Source: CAWKEY01 sp963848675
GTDB lineage: Bacteria > Pseudomonadota > Gammaproteobacteria > Methylococcales > Methylomonadaceae
Reading direction: 5' to 3'
Assembly (NCBI GenBank): GCA_963848675.1
Contig: CAWKEY010000017.1
Location: 1 to 61,889, forward strand
Length of the DNA: 61,889 nt
The position numbers and the translations under genes were made by a program. Shown here piece by piece: positions 17,577 to 27,764 of this stretch (positions are counted from its first letter, which is position 1; each line of letters starts with the position of its first letter). The notes beneath the pieces were generated by a model. The model saw only the letters and a list, made by a program, of their open reading frames with translations. It made no database searches and was not told the origin of the DNA.

Positions 17577-17890
17577 GGGTGCGTTTAAACAATCGACAAT
17601 AAAGTCCCATAGGCTTTATAAACGAGCACTATTGTGAGTCACGCGGACAAACTAACGATACCATTGGCCTAAGTGCTGAGATAGTATCGCTCCATGAGCC
17701 TCTACGTCGGTCTATATTTTACACAACATCTATTCTTGGGACGAAAAAGTGTAGCAGTTTAAATCTCCTAAAAATTTCACGGTAAGAATGAGCTACTTTT
17801 GGGAAGTCGAAAACGAGCTGAAAGCCTTATTTGATAAAGCATTCAGAAAAATTCTATGAGACTTTAGTGTCGTTTGTTTAAACGTACTCT
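17577..17890. repeat. MITE-like element with GGGTGCGTTTAAAC ends
   Basis: The left end GGGTGCGTTTAAACAA continues TCGACAATAAAGTCCCATAG. The right end, read in reverse, is GTACGTTTAAACAAACGACA then CTAAAGTCTCATAG. About 28 of the outer 33 bases match. The 314 bp between carry no convincing gene. It is either a MITE or an internally deleted IS. It separates the group II intron from the TIR-WD40 gene. Confidence 0.6.
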
Positions 17891-17913
17891 TTATTGTTCA
17901 AATGCTCCCCGCT
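17891..17913. repeat. Fragment sharing 19 bp with the end of the 47.5-kb MITE
   Basis: TTATTGTTCAAATGCTCCC here is identical to the inner-to-outer end of the MITE whose left end is at 47531. It lies directly downstream of the first TIR-WD40 gene; the MITE itself lies directly upstream of the second one. Confidence 0.5.
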
Positions 17914-17917
17914 CTTC

Positions 17918-19418
17918 CTAATCCGGGCAGGTCTTTCGGTAGGGTTCGCTGCCGAGATGCTGACCCCATTCCTCCTTGGTAAGATTTCTGGGAAGTCGAG
18001 AACATGCCTCAGCTATCAAGTCATCAGGTCGCCAAAGATGAATCCGAACGCTATTGTCCCTAGTGCCCGTGATCAGATACTTTCCATCAGTGCTGAAGAG
18101 CACAAAAAAAACGTCACTCCCATGCGAGAGACGAAGAAGCTCGCTTTTTGTCTCGGTGTCCCACACACGGGCCATATTGTCTCCATTGCCTGTAGCGGTA
18201 GCGAGATACCTTCCGTCGGGGCTGAAAGCCACCGAATTAATTCCTGAATTGTGAACTAATCGGGTGATTTCTTTTCCGCTGCTCGCATCCCAAATGCGTG
18301 TGGATTGATCCCAACTCCCTGTGGCAAGGAGTTTGCCATCGGGACTATAAGCAGTAGAGACAACACCGTTCTCATGTGGGAGGCGGTGAATGACCGCAAA
18401 ATCATTTACACGCCATATGCACGCATTCGGTTCCTCGCAGCGTCCCGCGAGGTGAACGCCATCAGGGCTAAAAGTTAGAGCACCATAGGCAGTAATTCGT
18501 GCGACTTCTTCGCGACCCGCCGTGTTCCATACTTGAGTCGGGGCTGATTCTCCGTAAGTAGCGCTGTATGCCAAAAGAAGCGTACCATCCAAACTGTAAG
18601 CAAGATTGCCAATGTGTGTACGTTGATGAAATTGTGAGACTTCCTGGCCATTTTGGGTATCCCAAATCTGAATCGTACCGGACGAAGTGCCAGTGGCAAG
18701 ATGCCTGCTATCGGGACTGAAAGCAAGCGCACTAGAACTACTGCGAAGTTTTATTTTAGAAACCGCTCGCCCGCAGCTCAAATCCCAGATATTTACGATG
18801 TCGCCAAGTTGGCCTCCCGTGGCAAAAAGTTTCCCATCTGGACTGATGGCACCTACATCTATAGGGCCAGAACCATCGTGGAAAAGTAGTGCTGCTTCTT
18901 TAGCGCTACCTCCCGCCCATATGCGAATGACACCATCGTAAGTTGCTAGGTATGTACCATTAGGGCTTAGAGCAACCGAATAGAGCTTTTTTACATGGGG
19001 CAATCGTGCCACTTCCTCAAATTTCAGTCCCTCCTCCAAGTCGTGAACCGCCCAGATTCGAGCTGTTGTGTCCCAACTACCGGTCGCAAGGTAATGACCA
19101 TCGCTACTTAAATCGACCGCATAAACCCCCCGTGAATATGGCAATCGGGCTAATTCAAGTCCGCTACCTGTCTCCAGTAGGATAGGCGCTTCATGTGGTT
19201 CATGCTGAATTGCTATCTCTCCATTCAGTGTGTGGGCACCCTCCGGCGAAGGCTTGACCTGCGGAGGTGCCTTTCGCTTGGTATTGATATCCCATACCTG
19301 CGCACCATTTTTAGAACTAGCAGTGAGGTATTTACTATCAGCACTAAAAGCAACCGAAGTAACAGGATGCCGGAGTTGAAAGTGCGTGACTTCCCGACCA
19401 TCTCTCACATCCCATACC
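17918..19418 (-). pseudogene. TIR-WD40 protein 1, C-terminal part (WD40 repeats)
   Basis: This is the downstream half of a gene cut by an ISAzo13 insertion; its other half is at 22903-24014. It encodes about 500 residues of WD40 beta-propeller with many clear repeats (VTSVAFSADSKYLTASSKNG, VYAVDLSSDGHYLATGSWDT, VNSVAFSPDGRYLATATGNG). The C terminus, DLIAEACSRLPRNLTKEEW then GSEPYRKTCPD, is a tail typical of bacterial STAND or TIR WD40 sensors. The propeller probably recognises a ligand or partner. Joining at the TTA duplication gives VTK-VWDVRDGREV in frame, a proper WD blade junction. Confidence 0.88.
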
Positions 19419-19474
19419 TTAGTAGGTGTAAATGAATAAATGGCCGTTTTGATTCGTTTCTATATAATGGCGGC

Positions 19475-19538
19475 ATGATTGATGTCGCGGTTATAGATGG
19501 TATAAAGAGGAAATTCAATCGCCTGGAATCTGAGTTAG
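19475..19538 (+). pseudogene. ISAzo13 transposase, first 21 codons (cut by IS1634)
   Basis: The ATG at 19475 opens MIDVAVIDGIKRKFNRLESEL, identical to the start of the intact copy at 60634. The frame is then cut by the IS1634 insertion after GAGTTAG. Confidence 0.8.
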
Positions 19539-21701
19539 CCCATATTTAACACCTGCAATTAATATCCATTTAAAAACAATATGTTGTGTTATAAAAAATC
19601 TTCGTGTGGCACTACACTTTGAAAAATAGCGCCTAGCCTCAGTGTTTTAGACGATGGTTTTGCTGATACCTCCGGGTGCCGGGTTCTCTTTTAAGGCACG
19701 ATAAATAGCCATTTGCTCCGGTTCCGCACGGGTGGCTTTGCGCACATGCAAGGCTTTACCATCGGCACGACGGAAACTGGCGGTTACCCGGCATTGACTG
19801 CGCATGATTTCCCGTAATGTGCGCCAACTACCGTTGGCATCAATAGCGCTCTCTTGTAGACGGCGGCGAATAAGTTGGACAAACTGATAGGCCAATACGG
19901 TGATGAACAAGTGACTGTCAGCCCGCTCTTCTTTACTATGAAAGATAGGCCGAAAACCCAGATCACTTTTAAAACAGCGAAACACGGCTTCAAGGTCAGT
20001 GAGCATCATATAAGTGCGCCATAGCTGTTCTTCCGGCCATTGGCATTGGTTACTGCGCAGGCAATAGACACCTGGGAGATCAACATAAGAACCCGGCACA
20101 CTGTGTTTTTGCCAGGTGATGCTTAGCGCTTTTTCACCGCTGTCATCGGTTTGCAAGTCGATTTGATAATGCTGACCGATGCCATGATGCTTTTCTTTCA
20201 AGCGGCCGATACGCTCCCATAATTTATCCGGGCGTTTTTCGGTGCGGGGGCGTTGCAACCCTGCGTTTAAGGCGTTAAGTCCGGCTTCAAAACGGCTGGC
20301 GAAGCGTTCCGCCATGGCCCGTTCCTTTTGTTCGCGGCCGGATGAATGGCAATAAAGCCGCACTTCTTGGCCGTCTTCGGCGACGACTTTTTGGCAGCGT
20401 ACCGTTTCCTGGGCAGCAGTTTCAACCGAGATGGCGGCATCCGCATCAAATTGACGTGCGCGTTCGCGACTGACGACCAGATAACCATAGCCTTTTGTGC
20501 GCAGCCATTGAATATTGGCCTCTGTAGCAATTCCGGCATCCATCACCACCAAGGCGCCCTGTGGCGCACCCAGATTTTGCAGCATGGTTTCCAGCGTACC
20601 CGCTTCGCTGACATTACCGGCAAAGGTCTGTGAACGGCGCACAAAGCCGCTGCCGTCCAAGACTAAACCCAGCGTCACCAGCGGACAATCCGTGCGCTTT
20701 TCTTTTGAGCGTCCACGCCGGGCTTTGGTATTGTGCGGTACTTCGCCTTCGAAATAGGTATTGGTGAGATCGTAGAGGGTGATGGTGGTGGAAAAACCAA
20801 ACAAATCCGTAAGTCGCGTGAATAAGGTCTGTTCGATTTGGGTGCTGTGTTTCCACAAGGTATCTGCCGCCCGGTACATTGTCATCAAGGGCAGGCTTTC
20901 ATAGTCAACGTCCATTAATTCGCCCAGTGCGCTTTGCTTCATCAGCCAGTTGTGGGTGGCTAACTCCGAACCCACACCGGCCATACGCCCGATAATGGCA
21001 CCCACTATCGCGGCTATGTGCGCGCCATTGATGCCCAGGTGAGCCAGCAAGTCGAGGAAATTCAATTGTTGCATGGCCCAAAGTCCTAACTGTTCCACGC
21101 CGACGGTTCTGGGCCGGGTCAATTCCAGGGAGTCCACATCGACGGTTTGCAGATCGGTTGGTGCACTCACTATGGATTCTACACGCGCGACTGACGACTC
21201 AGCAGGCGTTGAAGGATCCTCATCCGCTATCGGTGTGGTGCTGACGACCGCCCGTTGCGCTATGAGCTGAGCGGCAAAGCGTTGCGCCGCCTTGTCAACG
21301 GCAGCCGGCAATTCGAGTGGTAATAGCTCAGTCTGGTGGCTCAGCAATTGCTCAATCCGCACACAAAGCGAAGCCCACAAATCTTGATCAACAGCGAAAT
21401 GCCTACCCAAATTTAATAGGGTTATCTGACGCGGTTTTCCATCCACGCGTTGGCTAGCCACCAAGCGATAGGTGTAATAGCGTTCGCCCGTGGACGAGTT
21501 ATTGGTATGCGTTCGACGGATATACATGACGCAAAAAAATAGCGCAGTCTGGAAAAATATGCAATAGGCAGACATAACTATTATGGCCCTACAAAACACA
21601 AATAACACTAAAGATTAGCTGCCTATAGTAAAAATCAATAACTTAGACAAGCCTCTCAGCTTGATTTTGAGTAAATTGAGGGGCGTGGTGTTAAATATGG
21701 G
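19539..21701 (-). mobile_element. IS1634-family insertion sequence nested in ISAzo13
   Basis: The ends are CCCATATTTAACACC and its exact complement GGTGTTAAATATGGG. The target duplication is TTAG (19535-19538 and 21702-21705), confirmed against the uninterrupted copy at 60.7 kb, where GAGTTAGATGAG is continuous. It is 2163 bp with one transposase gene on the minus strand. Confidence 0.85.
19647..21527 (-). CDS. IS1634-family DDE transposase
   Basis: A 626-residue transposase opening MYIRRTHTNNSSTGERYYTYRL with GKPRQITLLNLGRHF, the typical IS1634 beginning. DDE residues are visible as Asp in TITLYDLTNTYFEG, Asp in LVVMDAGIATEANI and Glu in MLTDLEAVFRCFKSDLGFR. The start at 21527 is preferred because the 27 upstream residues are hydrophobic and unlike the family. 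No frameshift is seen, so it may be active. Confidence 0.9.
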   Translation of the reverse strand: MYIRRTHTNNSSTGERYYTYRLVASQRVDGKPRQITLLNLGRHFAVDQDLWASLCVRIEQLLSHQTELLPLELPAAVDKAAQRFAAQLIAQRAVVSTTPIADEDPSTPAESSVARVESIVSAPTDLQTVDVDSLELTRPRTVGVEQLGLWAMQQLNFLDLLAHLGINGAHIAAIVGAIIGRMAGVGSELATHNWLMKQSALGELMDVDYESLPLMTMYRAADTLWKHSTQIEQTLFTRLTDLFGFSTTITLYDLTNTYFEGEVPHNTKARRGRSKEKRTDCPLVTLGLVLDGSGFVRRSQTFAGNVSEAGTLETMLQNLGAPQGALVVMDAGIATEANIQWLRTKGYGYLVVSRERARQFDADAAISVETAAQETVRCQKVVAEDGQEVRLYCHSSGREQKERAMAERFASRFEAGLNALNAGLQRPRTEKRPDKLWERIGRLKEKHHGIGQHYQIDLQTDDSGEKALSITWQKHSVPGSYVDLPGVYCLRSNQCQWPEEQLWRTYMMLTDLEAVFRCFKSDLGFRPIFHSKEERADSHLFITVLAYQFVQLIRRRLQESAIDANGSWRTLREIMRSQCRVTASFRRADGKALHVRKATRAEPEQMAIYRALKENPAPGGISKTIV

Positions 21702-21705
21702 TTAG

Positions 21706-22874
21706 ATGAGAGGGGTCGTCGTCGTTGGGCAGCGAACGAAGCACTCGAATTGGGGCATGGCGGAATTAAAGCAGTCGCGCAGGCAACGGGTTTAGGAGAA
21801 CGCACTATCCGTCGAGGGTGCGAGGAGATGCGTCAAGTTCGACCTACCGCAGGTCATGATAAACGGCGGATTCGGCAACCTGGAGGCGGTCGCAAGTCAC
21901 TACCGGCTATTGACCCTGATTTGGTCATGGCATTAGAAGCGCTGGTCGACCCCAACACGCGGGGCGCTCCGATGTCACCGCTACGATGGACTTGCAAGAG
22001 CACGAGGAAGCTGGCTAAGGCTCTTGCTGAGCAAGGACACGAGGTGAGCCATACCCGAGTGGCACAACTGTTGGCGGATATGGACTATAGCTTACAAGGT
22101 ACACTCAAGACCTTAGATGAGGCATCACACCCGGATCGAAATAACCAGTTTCGCTATATCAACCGTTGCGTAAAGGTATTTCAGCATGCCGGGCAACCAG
22201 TGATTTCGGTCGATGCGAAAAAGAAAGAATTAGTTGGGAATTTTGCTAATGCGGGGCGCGAGTACCGTCCGCAGGGACAACCGGAGCAAGTTAAAATTCA
22301 TGATTTCGCCGACCCTCAGTTGGGCAAGGTTTGCCCTTATGGTGTGTATGATCCTACGCACAATCAAGGTTGGGTCAGTGTAGGGATTGATCACGACACA
22401 GCCCAATTTGCGGTCGAATCTATCCGTCGCTGGTGGGAACATATGGGCAAAGAGTGCTATTCCCAAGCGCATGCTTTACTAATCACTGCGGATGGCGGTG
22501 GCAGTAATGCCAGCCGCAATCGGTTATGGAAAGTGGAATTGCAAAAGTTCGCCGATGAAACTGGTTTGGTTATCTACGTGCGCCATTTTCCGCCAGGCAC
22601 CAGCAAATGGAACAAGATCGAGCATCGGATGTTTTGCCATATCACTGAGAATTGGCGAGGGCGTCCGTTGATCAGTCACGAAGTAATTGTGAATTTAATT
22701 GGTCACACGACTACGGATACTGGACTCACAATTCAAGCTGAGTTGGATGAAAATACCTACCCAACTGGGATTAAGGTGAGTGATGAAGACCTGAAGAGAG
22801 TCAACCTCTTACCTGCTAGGTTTCATGGCAAGGACTGGAACTATGCCATTAAATCTCAACAATCAAGGAATTGA
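21706..22874 (+). pseudogene. ISAzo13 transposase, 3' part (separated from its start by IS1634)
   Basis: This carries all but the first 21 codons of the transposase, identical over its length to the intact gene at 60634-61866. A truncated product could start at ATG 21750 (MGHGGIKAVAQATGLGERTI). DDE motifs VISVDAKKKELVG, LLITADGGGSNASRN and KIEHRMFCHI are present. Because the N-terminal helix-turn-helix is cut, this copy is probably inactive. Confidence 0.85.
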
Positions 22875-22902
22875 AAGCGGCCAGTTATTTATTTACATCC
22901 AC

Positions 22903-24014
22903 TTAGTTACACCGTCCTCTCCGCCAACCGCTAAGTTTTTTCCATCGGGGCTAAACGTCACCGCATACACCGCACTCGTATGAGCGAGACGCATTAATGC
23001 TCGTCCACTTGATACTTCCCATATACTTGCGGCGTTGTTCATACCATTCTCGGCATGCGCAGTAGCCAGATATTTTTCATTAGGACTGAAAGCCATGGCC
23101 TGCACATTTTCAGTCACTATTTCGCGCAGTGGATGCCAACGCATTAACAAATTCTTCCGGACGGCTTGATCAGTCTGGGGTGAGTGTGCCCGCCGTATAG
23201 CCTCAATGGCGAGTAGTAACCCTTTTGGCGATGTGTCTTCCTGCTCAATCGCTAGTTGAGCATCGTTGGCTAACCTTCGTGCAAGGGCAACCTGTGCTTC
23301 CAAAGCGGCTTGATTGCGTTGTTGCCACCCGAACCACCCAAGAGAGCTAGTGATTACAATTATGATCGAAATTGTCGCAAGCATCACCCGTTGGCGAAGT
23401 TTTGCAGTCTTGCGGCTAGCATGAATATAACTAATCTGCAGAGAGGTAGGCTGAGGTTCCCCATGCTGGGAGGCCTGTGTGAGCCAAGCCTCAGCCTCTC
23501 GCAGTTCACCGCTCCTGAGGACAAGGTTTGTACTTCTTTTTTTTCCTTCCCATTCGCGTGCGCGTACCTGCAAGCGAGTATGTCGGTTTACCCATTCGGG
23601 ATCGGTGTTGAGGGCCTTGATTAAAGATTGTAAAGATGCATCAAAATCGTCAGTTTCACGGAAGAAAATCCAATTCCTTACGGCAAGTGGATCAGGAATG
23701 ATGGTGTTGTCAATTTCGCGATACAAGAGAGGTATGATTCGTTTGTGATTCTCCAATGCATGAGTTATTTCCCGGTTGCAAATGTGTGAGTTGATAGAAT
23801 CCGGGCTGATGATAAAAATGAAATTATTGGCCGCCTCAATACCAGAAAATATCTTCAGCAGCCACTCTTCCGTGGGAAGAATATCCTCAAAATCGACCCA
23901 AACCGTTTGCTTAAAACCAGCTAATGCACCGCACAGACGCTGAACAAATACTTTGTCTCTACGTGAGTAAGAGACAAAAACATCTTGGTTGACTTTCAGT
24001 GTAGGTGGGCTCAA
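22903..24014 (-). pseudogene. TIR-WD40 protein 1, N-terminal part (TIR, transmembrane, first WD40)
   Basis: Residues 1-135 form a TIR domain (DVFVSYSRRDKVFVQRLCGAL, FIFIISPDSINSHICNREI) with a candidate catalytic Glu at 82 in the CNREI loop used by TIR NADases. A conserved linker (LRSGELREAEAWL) and one transmembrane helix at about 209-230 lead into a helical spacer and the first WD repeats (AVTFSPDGKNLAVGGEDG). Joined to 17918-19418 at the 3-bp duplication it restores 870 codons with no frame error. Membrane-tethered TIR plus WD40 suggests a ligand-triggered NAD-consuming or signalling effector, possibly antiphage. That role is inference. It is inactive as assembled. Confidence 0.88.
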
Positions 24015-24026
24015 GCACTCCTCCTC

Positions 24027-24279
24027 GCGTTATTAATAATTCTGAGCTTCCAACGTCTGGCTAACGCAGAGCTTTGCGGCAATTTTGGAGTCGAGAAGCG
24101 GTGAAAAAATTGTCCGGCAACAGCGTATTTTTATAGCTGAGGTGTGGCCCGACCTTTCAACTCTGACTCTTTGTGACTTTTAACATCGTTCCAAAAATCA
24201 ACTTGATTACCCACAATGAACAGCCATTGTTACAAACAGTCTCATTGAGCTAAACCAGCACATCAATGAAGGAAAAGTC
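24027..24279. other. Intergenic region, IS1595 left flank
   Basis: About 250 bp upstream of the TIR-WD40 gene and of the IS1595 remnant. It must include the promoter of the former on the minus strand and probably the left end of the latter. No gene is seen. Confidence 0.35.
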
Positions 24280-24535
24280 GTGAAAAACAAAGTTCAATTT
24301 CAAAAAGGCTTTAGTCTGAGCGTGTTCATGAAGCATTATGGGACGGAAGTGTAATGCCGACAAGCCTTGTTTCAGTGGCGCTGGCCGCAAGTTGTGTCTG
24401 TCCTGAATGTGGCGGGTCAAGCTACTGCACCCTGAAAACGCGAGCGGTTTATCAGTGCATTCGGAACCAGTTCTCCATCCAATTACTACTCAAACCGCTA
24501 TATTTTCGGTGTTGGCCGGACATTTTTGGCCCAGT
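24280..24535 (+). pseudogene. IS1595-family transposase, N-terminal remnant
   Basis: From GTG 24280, VKNKVQFQKGFSLSVFMKHYGTEV is the standard start of an ISXO2-type IS1595 transposase. After a frame change the zinc-ribbon region is still readable (CVCPECGGSSYCTLKTRAVYQC) but its second CxxC pair is damaged. The remnant stops where the Tn3-family element begins, and the rest of the transposase is not found on the far side of that element. Confidence 0.7.
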
Positions 24536-24578
24536 GGGAGCGAAGCTACAATTTGACGACATATAAGAATCCGCTAAT
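24536..24578 (+). repeat. Tn3-family left terminal inverted repeat
   Basis: About 43 bp pair with the right end: one mismatch at base 13, two more near base 36. This is the TnpA binding end. Confidence 0.85.
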
Positions 24579-24668
24579 AGAATGTGACAACACATAGCAA
24601 ATCCAGTTACATAAAATCATCCCAATATTCTTATAATATGCCCAACTCAACTCGTAGCAGGGCTTGCC

Positions 24669-27623
24669 GTGGCGCATTCGTGGAACGATTCAGATACCCA
24701 GGACTTGTGGACACTCACCATTGATGAGTCCGCATTGTTGCCAGGCATGACCGACAAAGGGCGGTTTGGTTTCGCAGTTCAGCTCAAGTTTATGGAATTG
24801 CACGGTCGATTTCCTGAACGCCAGGATGAGATTGATCCAAACGCCACCCAGTGGCTGGCCACGCAACTCGGTACAACGACAGAGTCGCTGTCCTCCTATG
24901 AGTTTGGCGGTCGCCAAGGGCAACGGCATCGGCGCACTATTCGCGTTTTCCTGGGTTTCCGCCGCGCAACCGGCATTGACCTGCAACAGCTTGTTCAGTG
25001 GTTATGCGATGATGTCTTGCCGTTTGACCCACAAGCCCATCATGGATACGACATGGCGCTCGACTGGTGTCGCACACAGCGACTGGAACCACCCGCCAGC
25101 GATCACCTTGAGCGTGTCATCCGATCCGCCGTGCATGGTTACGAGACGCAACAGCTGGCGACCATTCATGTGCGGTTGAGCACGCACAGCAAAACCGCCA
25201 TCGACCGACTGTTGGCCAGTGAGGAAACCGATCCCGACGATGCGCAAACCGAGGAATCGACGACCATCTCCTTTAGCAATCTCAAGACTGATCCCGGCAA
25301 GGCCAACCTTGATAGCCTGCTGGTCGCCATCGCCAAGCTCAAGTGCATTAACGAAATCGGCCTGACGCCGGAGGTGTTTCAGGATGTTCCCGCCAAATTC
25401 ATCGAACAATTCCGGCAACGCTGTGCGTCGGAATCGATTCGTGAACTTCGGCGCCACCCAGCCGAAATTCGCTACAGTATTGTGGCCATGTTTTGCTGGC
25501 GGCGTCAGCAACAGTTGATCGATGCACTGGTCGAGCTGCTATTGCAGGTCATTCACAATCTGGGTGCCCGCGCCGAGAAGAGGATAGACAAGCGCCAATT
25601 CGCTGCATTCAAGAAAGTGCGCGGCAAAGCACGACTGCTGTTCAAGCTGGCCGAAGCCACAGTGTACCAGCCGGACGGGATCATTAAGGAAGTCGTCTAT
25701 CCGGTGGTAGGACAGAAGACCCTGCAGGAGTTAGTTGCCGAATTCAAGGCCATGGGATTCGATTTCGAGCGCGAAGTACAGGAAACCATGCGTTCATCCT
25801 ACGGCCACCATTACCGGCGCATGCTGTTGCCGGTGTTGGATGCACTATGTTTCCAGTCCAACAACACCGTGCATCGCCCCGTCATCGATGCCCTGGATGT
25901 GCTGAAAGCCAACCGCGACAGCCGGCAGCAGTATTACGATGCCGACGAAGTCCCTCTTGATGGCATCGTACAGAAGAAGTGGCGCGAAATCGTGGTGGAG
26001 CAGGACAAGGACGGCAAAGATCGGATTAATCGCATCAACTATGAAATCTGCGTGCTGCGCGCGCTACGCAAGCATCTGCGCACCAAAGAAATCTGGGTTG
26101 CAGGCGCGGATCGCTATCGCAACCCAGAGCACGATCTGCCAGCCGACTTCGCGACTAAGCGCGACAGCTATTACGATCAGCTGAAAGTTCCCAAGGATGC
26201 AGAATTATTCATTAAGCAAATCCAGGATGCTATGCAGCAATGGCTGGGAACGCTGAACGCAGGTCTTCCACACAATCCGAAGGTTCGCTTGCGTGAGCAA
26301 GGCAAAAACAAAAACCTCATTCACCTAACACCGCTTGATAGACAGCCCGAGCCTCCGAATACGGCGGCGCTCAAAAGGGAGATCGGGCGGCGTTGGTCGG
26401 ATGTGGAACTGATCGACATCATCAAGGAAGTTGACCTGCGGCTCAACTTCACGGCTGCGTTTCGCACGAGCGGTAGCCGTGAAGTGCTTGACCCTGCGCT
26501 GTTGCAACGCCGTCTGCTGCTTTGTCTGTTTGGCATCGGCACCAACGTCGGCCTGAAGCGCATCGCCAGCCAGCAGCCAAGCGTCAGTGTTGAGGAACTA
26601 CGCTACGTCAAACGCCGTTTCGTGCAGAAGGACGCACTCCGCGCAGCCATCTCCGAAGTTGTCAATGGCATTTTTCGCATTCGCAACCCGGCTATTTGGG
26701 GCGACGCCACCACCGCCTGTGCGTCCGACTCCAAGCAATTCGGTGCCTACGACCAGAACTTGATGACCGAGTGGCATGCGCGCTATGGTGGGCGCGGCAT
26801 CATGATCTACTGGCATGTGGATACCAACTCGACTTGCATCTACTCCAAGCTTAGACGCTGTTCTTCATCCGAAGTGGCGGCGATGATCGAAGGTGTGCTG
26901 CGCCATTGTACGGATATGGAAATTGATCGCCAGTATGTTGATAGCCATGGCCAAAGTGAGGTCGCGTTCGCCTTCAGTTATATCCTAGGTTTTGACCTTC
27001 TGCCACGACTCAAGGCCATTGCCAGACAGAAGCTGTATTTGTCGGCAACGGCCGATGCGGTACAGTACACTCATTTGGAGCCGATCTTGACGCGAGCCAT
27101 CAATTGGAAACTGATTCGGCAACAGTACGACGAAATCATCAAGTACACGACCGCGCTACGCTTGGGAACTGCCGAGCCGGAGGCTATTCTACGCCGCTTC
27201 ACCCGCGCGGATGCGACGCATCCAACTTATCAGGCCCTGACGGAGTTGGGCAAGGCGATCAAGACTATTTTTCTGTGCCGCTACCTCCACGATGAGTCGC
27301 TACGGCGCGAAATTCACGAGGGCTTGAATGTGGTGGAGAACTGGAATAGCGCCAATGACTTCATCTTCTACGGCGAGCGAGGTGAATTTGCGACTAACCG
27401 TGTGGAAGATCAGGAACTGGGAGTACTGTCGCTTCATTTGTTGCAGATCTGTTTGGTATACATCAATACCTTGTTCATCCAGGAAGTACTGGCGGAGTCT
27501 GCCTGGCGTGATCGCATGACAGTGGATGACTGGCGTGGCCTCACGCCCCTGATCTACCATCATGTGAATCCGTACGGTCGTATCGAGTTGGACATGACTC
27601 GGCGTATGGCCCTCGCCGCATGA
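24669..27623 (+). CDS. tnpA: Tn3-family transposase TnpA
   Basis: A full-length 984-residue Tn3 transposase starting at GTG 24669. The N-terminal DUF4158 region (WTLTIDESALLPGMTDKGRFGFAVQL) and the C-terminal DDE domain are present, with CASDSKQFGAYDQNLMTEWHARYGG (first Asp), MEIDRQYVDSHGQSEVAFAF (second Asp) and late NCxx-type WNSANDFIFYGERGEFATN containing the Glu region. It cuts the terminal repeats and forms a cointegrate that TnpR resolves. No disruption is seen. Confidence 0.95.
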   Translation: MAHSWNDSDTQDLWTLTIDESALLPGMTDKGRFGFAVQLKFMELHGRFPERQDEIDPNATQWLATQLGTTTESLSSYEFGGRQGQRHRRTIRVFLGFRRATGIDLQQLVQWLCDDVLPFDPQAHHGYDMALDWCRTQRLEPPASDHLERVIRSAVHGYETQQLATIHVRLSTHSKTAIDRLLASEETDPDDAQTEESTTISFSNLKTDPGKANLDSLLVAIAKLKCINEIGLTPEVFQDVPAKFIEQFRQRCASESIRELRRHPAEIRYSIVAMFCWRRQQQLIDALVELLLQVIHNLGARAEKRIDKRQFAAFKKVRGKARLLFKLAEATVYQPDGIIKEVVYPVVGQKTLQELVAEFKAMGFDFEREVQETMRSSYGHHYRRMLLPVLDALCFQSNNTVHRPVIDALDVLKANRDSRQQYYDADEVPLDGIVQKKWREIVVEQDKDGKDRINRINYEICVLRALRKHLRTKEIWVAGADRYRNPEHDLPADFATKRDSYYDQLKVPKDAELFIKQIQDAMQQWLGTLNAGLPHNPKVRLREQGKNKNLIHLTPLDRQPEPPNTAALKREIGRRWSDVELIDIIKEVDLRLNFTAAFRTSGSREVLDPALLQRRLLLCLFGIGTNVGLKRIASQQPSVSVEELRYVKRRFVQKDALRAAISEVVNGIFRIRNPAIWGDATTACASDSKQFGAYDQNLMTEWHARYGGRGIMIYWHVDTNSTCIYSKLRRCSSSEVAAMIEGVLRHCTDMEIDRQYVDSHGQSEVAFAFSYILGFDLLPRLKAIARQKLYLSATADAVQYTHLEPILTRAINWKLIRQQYDEIIKYTTALRLGTAEPEAILRRFTRADATHPTYQALTELGKAIKTIFLCRYLHDESLRREIHEGLNVVENWNSANDFIFYGERGEFATNRVEDQELGVLSLHLLQICLVYINTLFIQEVLAESAWRDRMTVDDWRGLTPLIYHHVNPYGRIELDMTRRMALAA

Positions 27624-27764
27624 TCCCCTGAAAACGAGGGTTTTAAAGAGAAGGACGCGAATACAGCGCAAACGCGTAGTTTTTCCTGAATCGATCTCTC
27701 AAAACAGTCTCTTGATTTATTCTCCCTAAACAACGATGATAGACATGAGTAATGGGAGAATGGT
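27624..27764. promoter_or_regulatory. tnpA-vapB spacer, candidate resolution (res) site and promoter
   Basis: This 140-bp AT-rich gap precedes the vapB-vapC-tnpR operon. In TA-carrying Tn3 elements the res site usually lies next to the TA-resolvase block. Short repeats around TCTCTCAAAACAGTCTCTTG are visible but I cannot define subsites. GGGAG precedes the vapB ATG. Confidence 0.35.

Larger units (their letters stand above)
19422..22902 (+). mobile_element. ISAzo13-family element, copy 1, interrupted by IS1634
   Basis: The ends are GTAGGTGTAAATGAATAAAT on the left and, read in reverse, GTGGATGTAAATAAATAACT on the right. The target duplication is TTA (19419-19421 and 22903-22905). Removing the nested 2163-bp element and its 4-bp duplication leaves 1314 bp, exactly the length expected for the second copy at 60581. 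It disrupts the TIR-WD40 gene. Confidence 0.85.
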
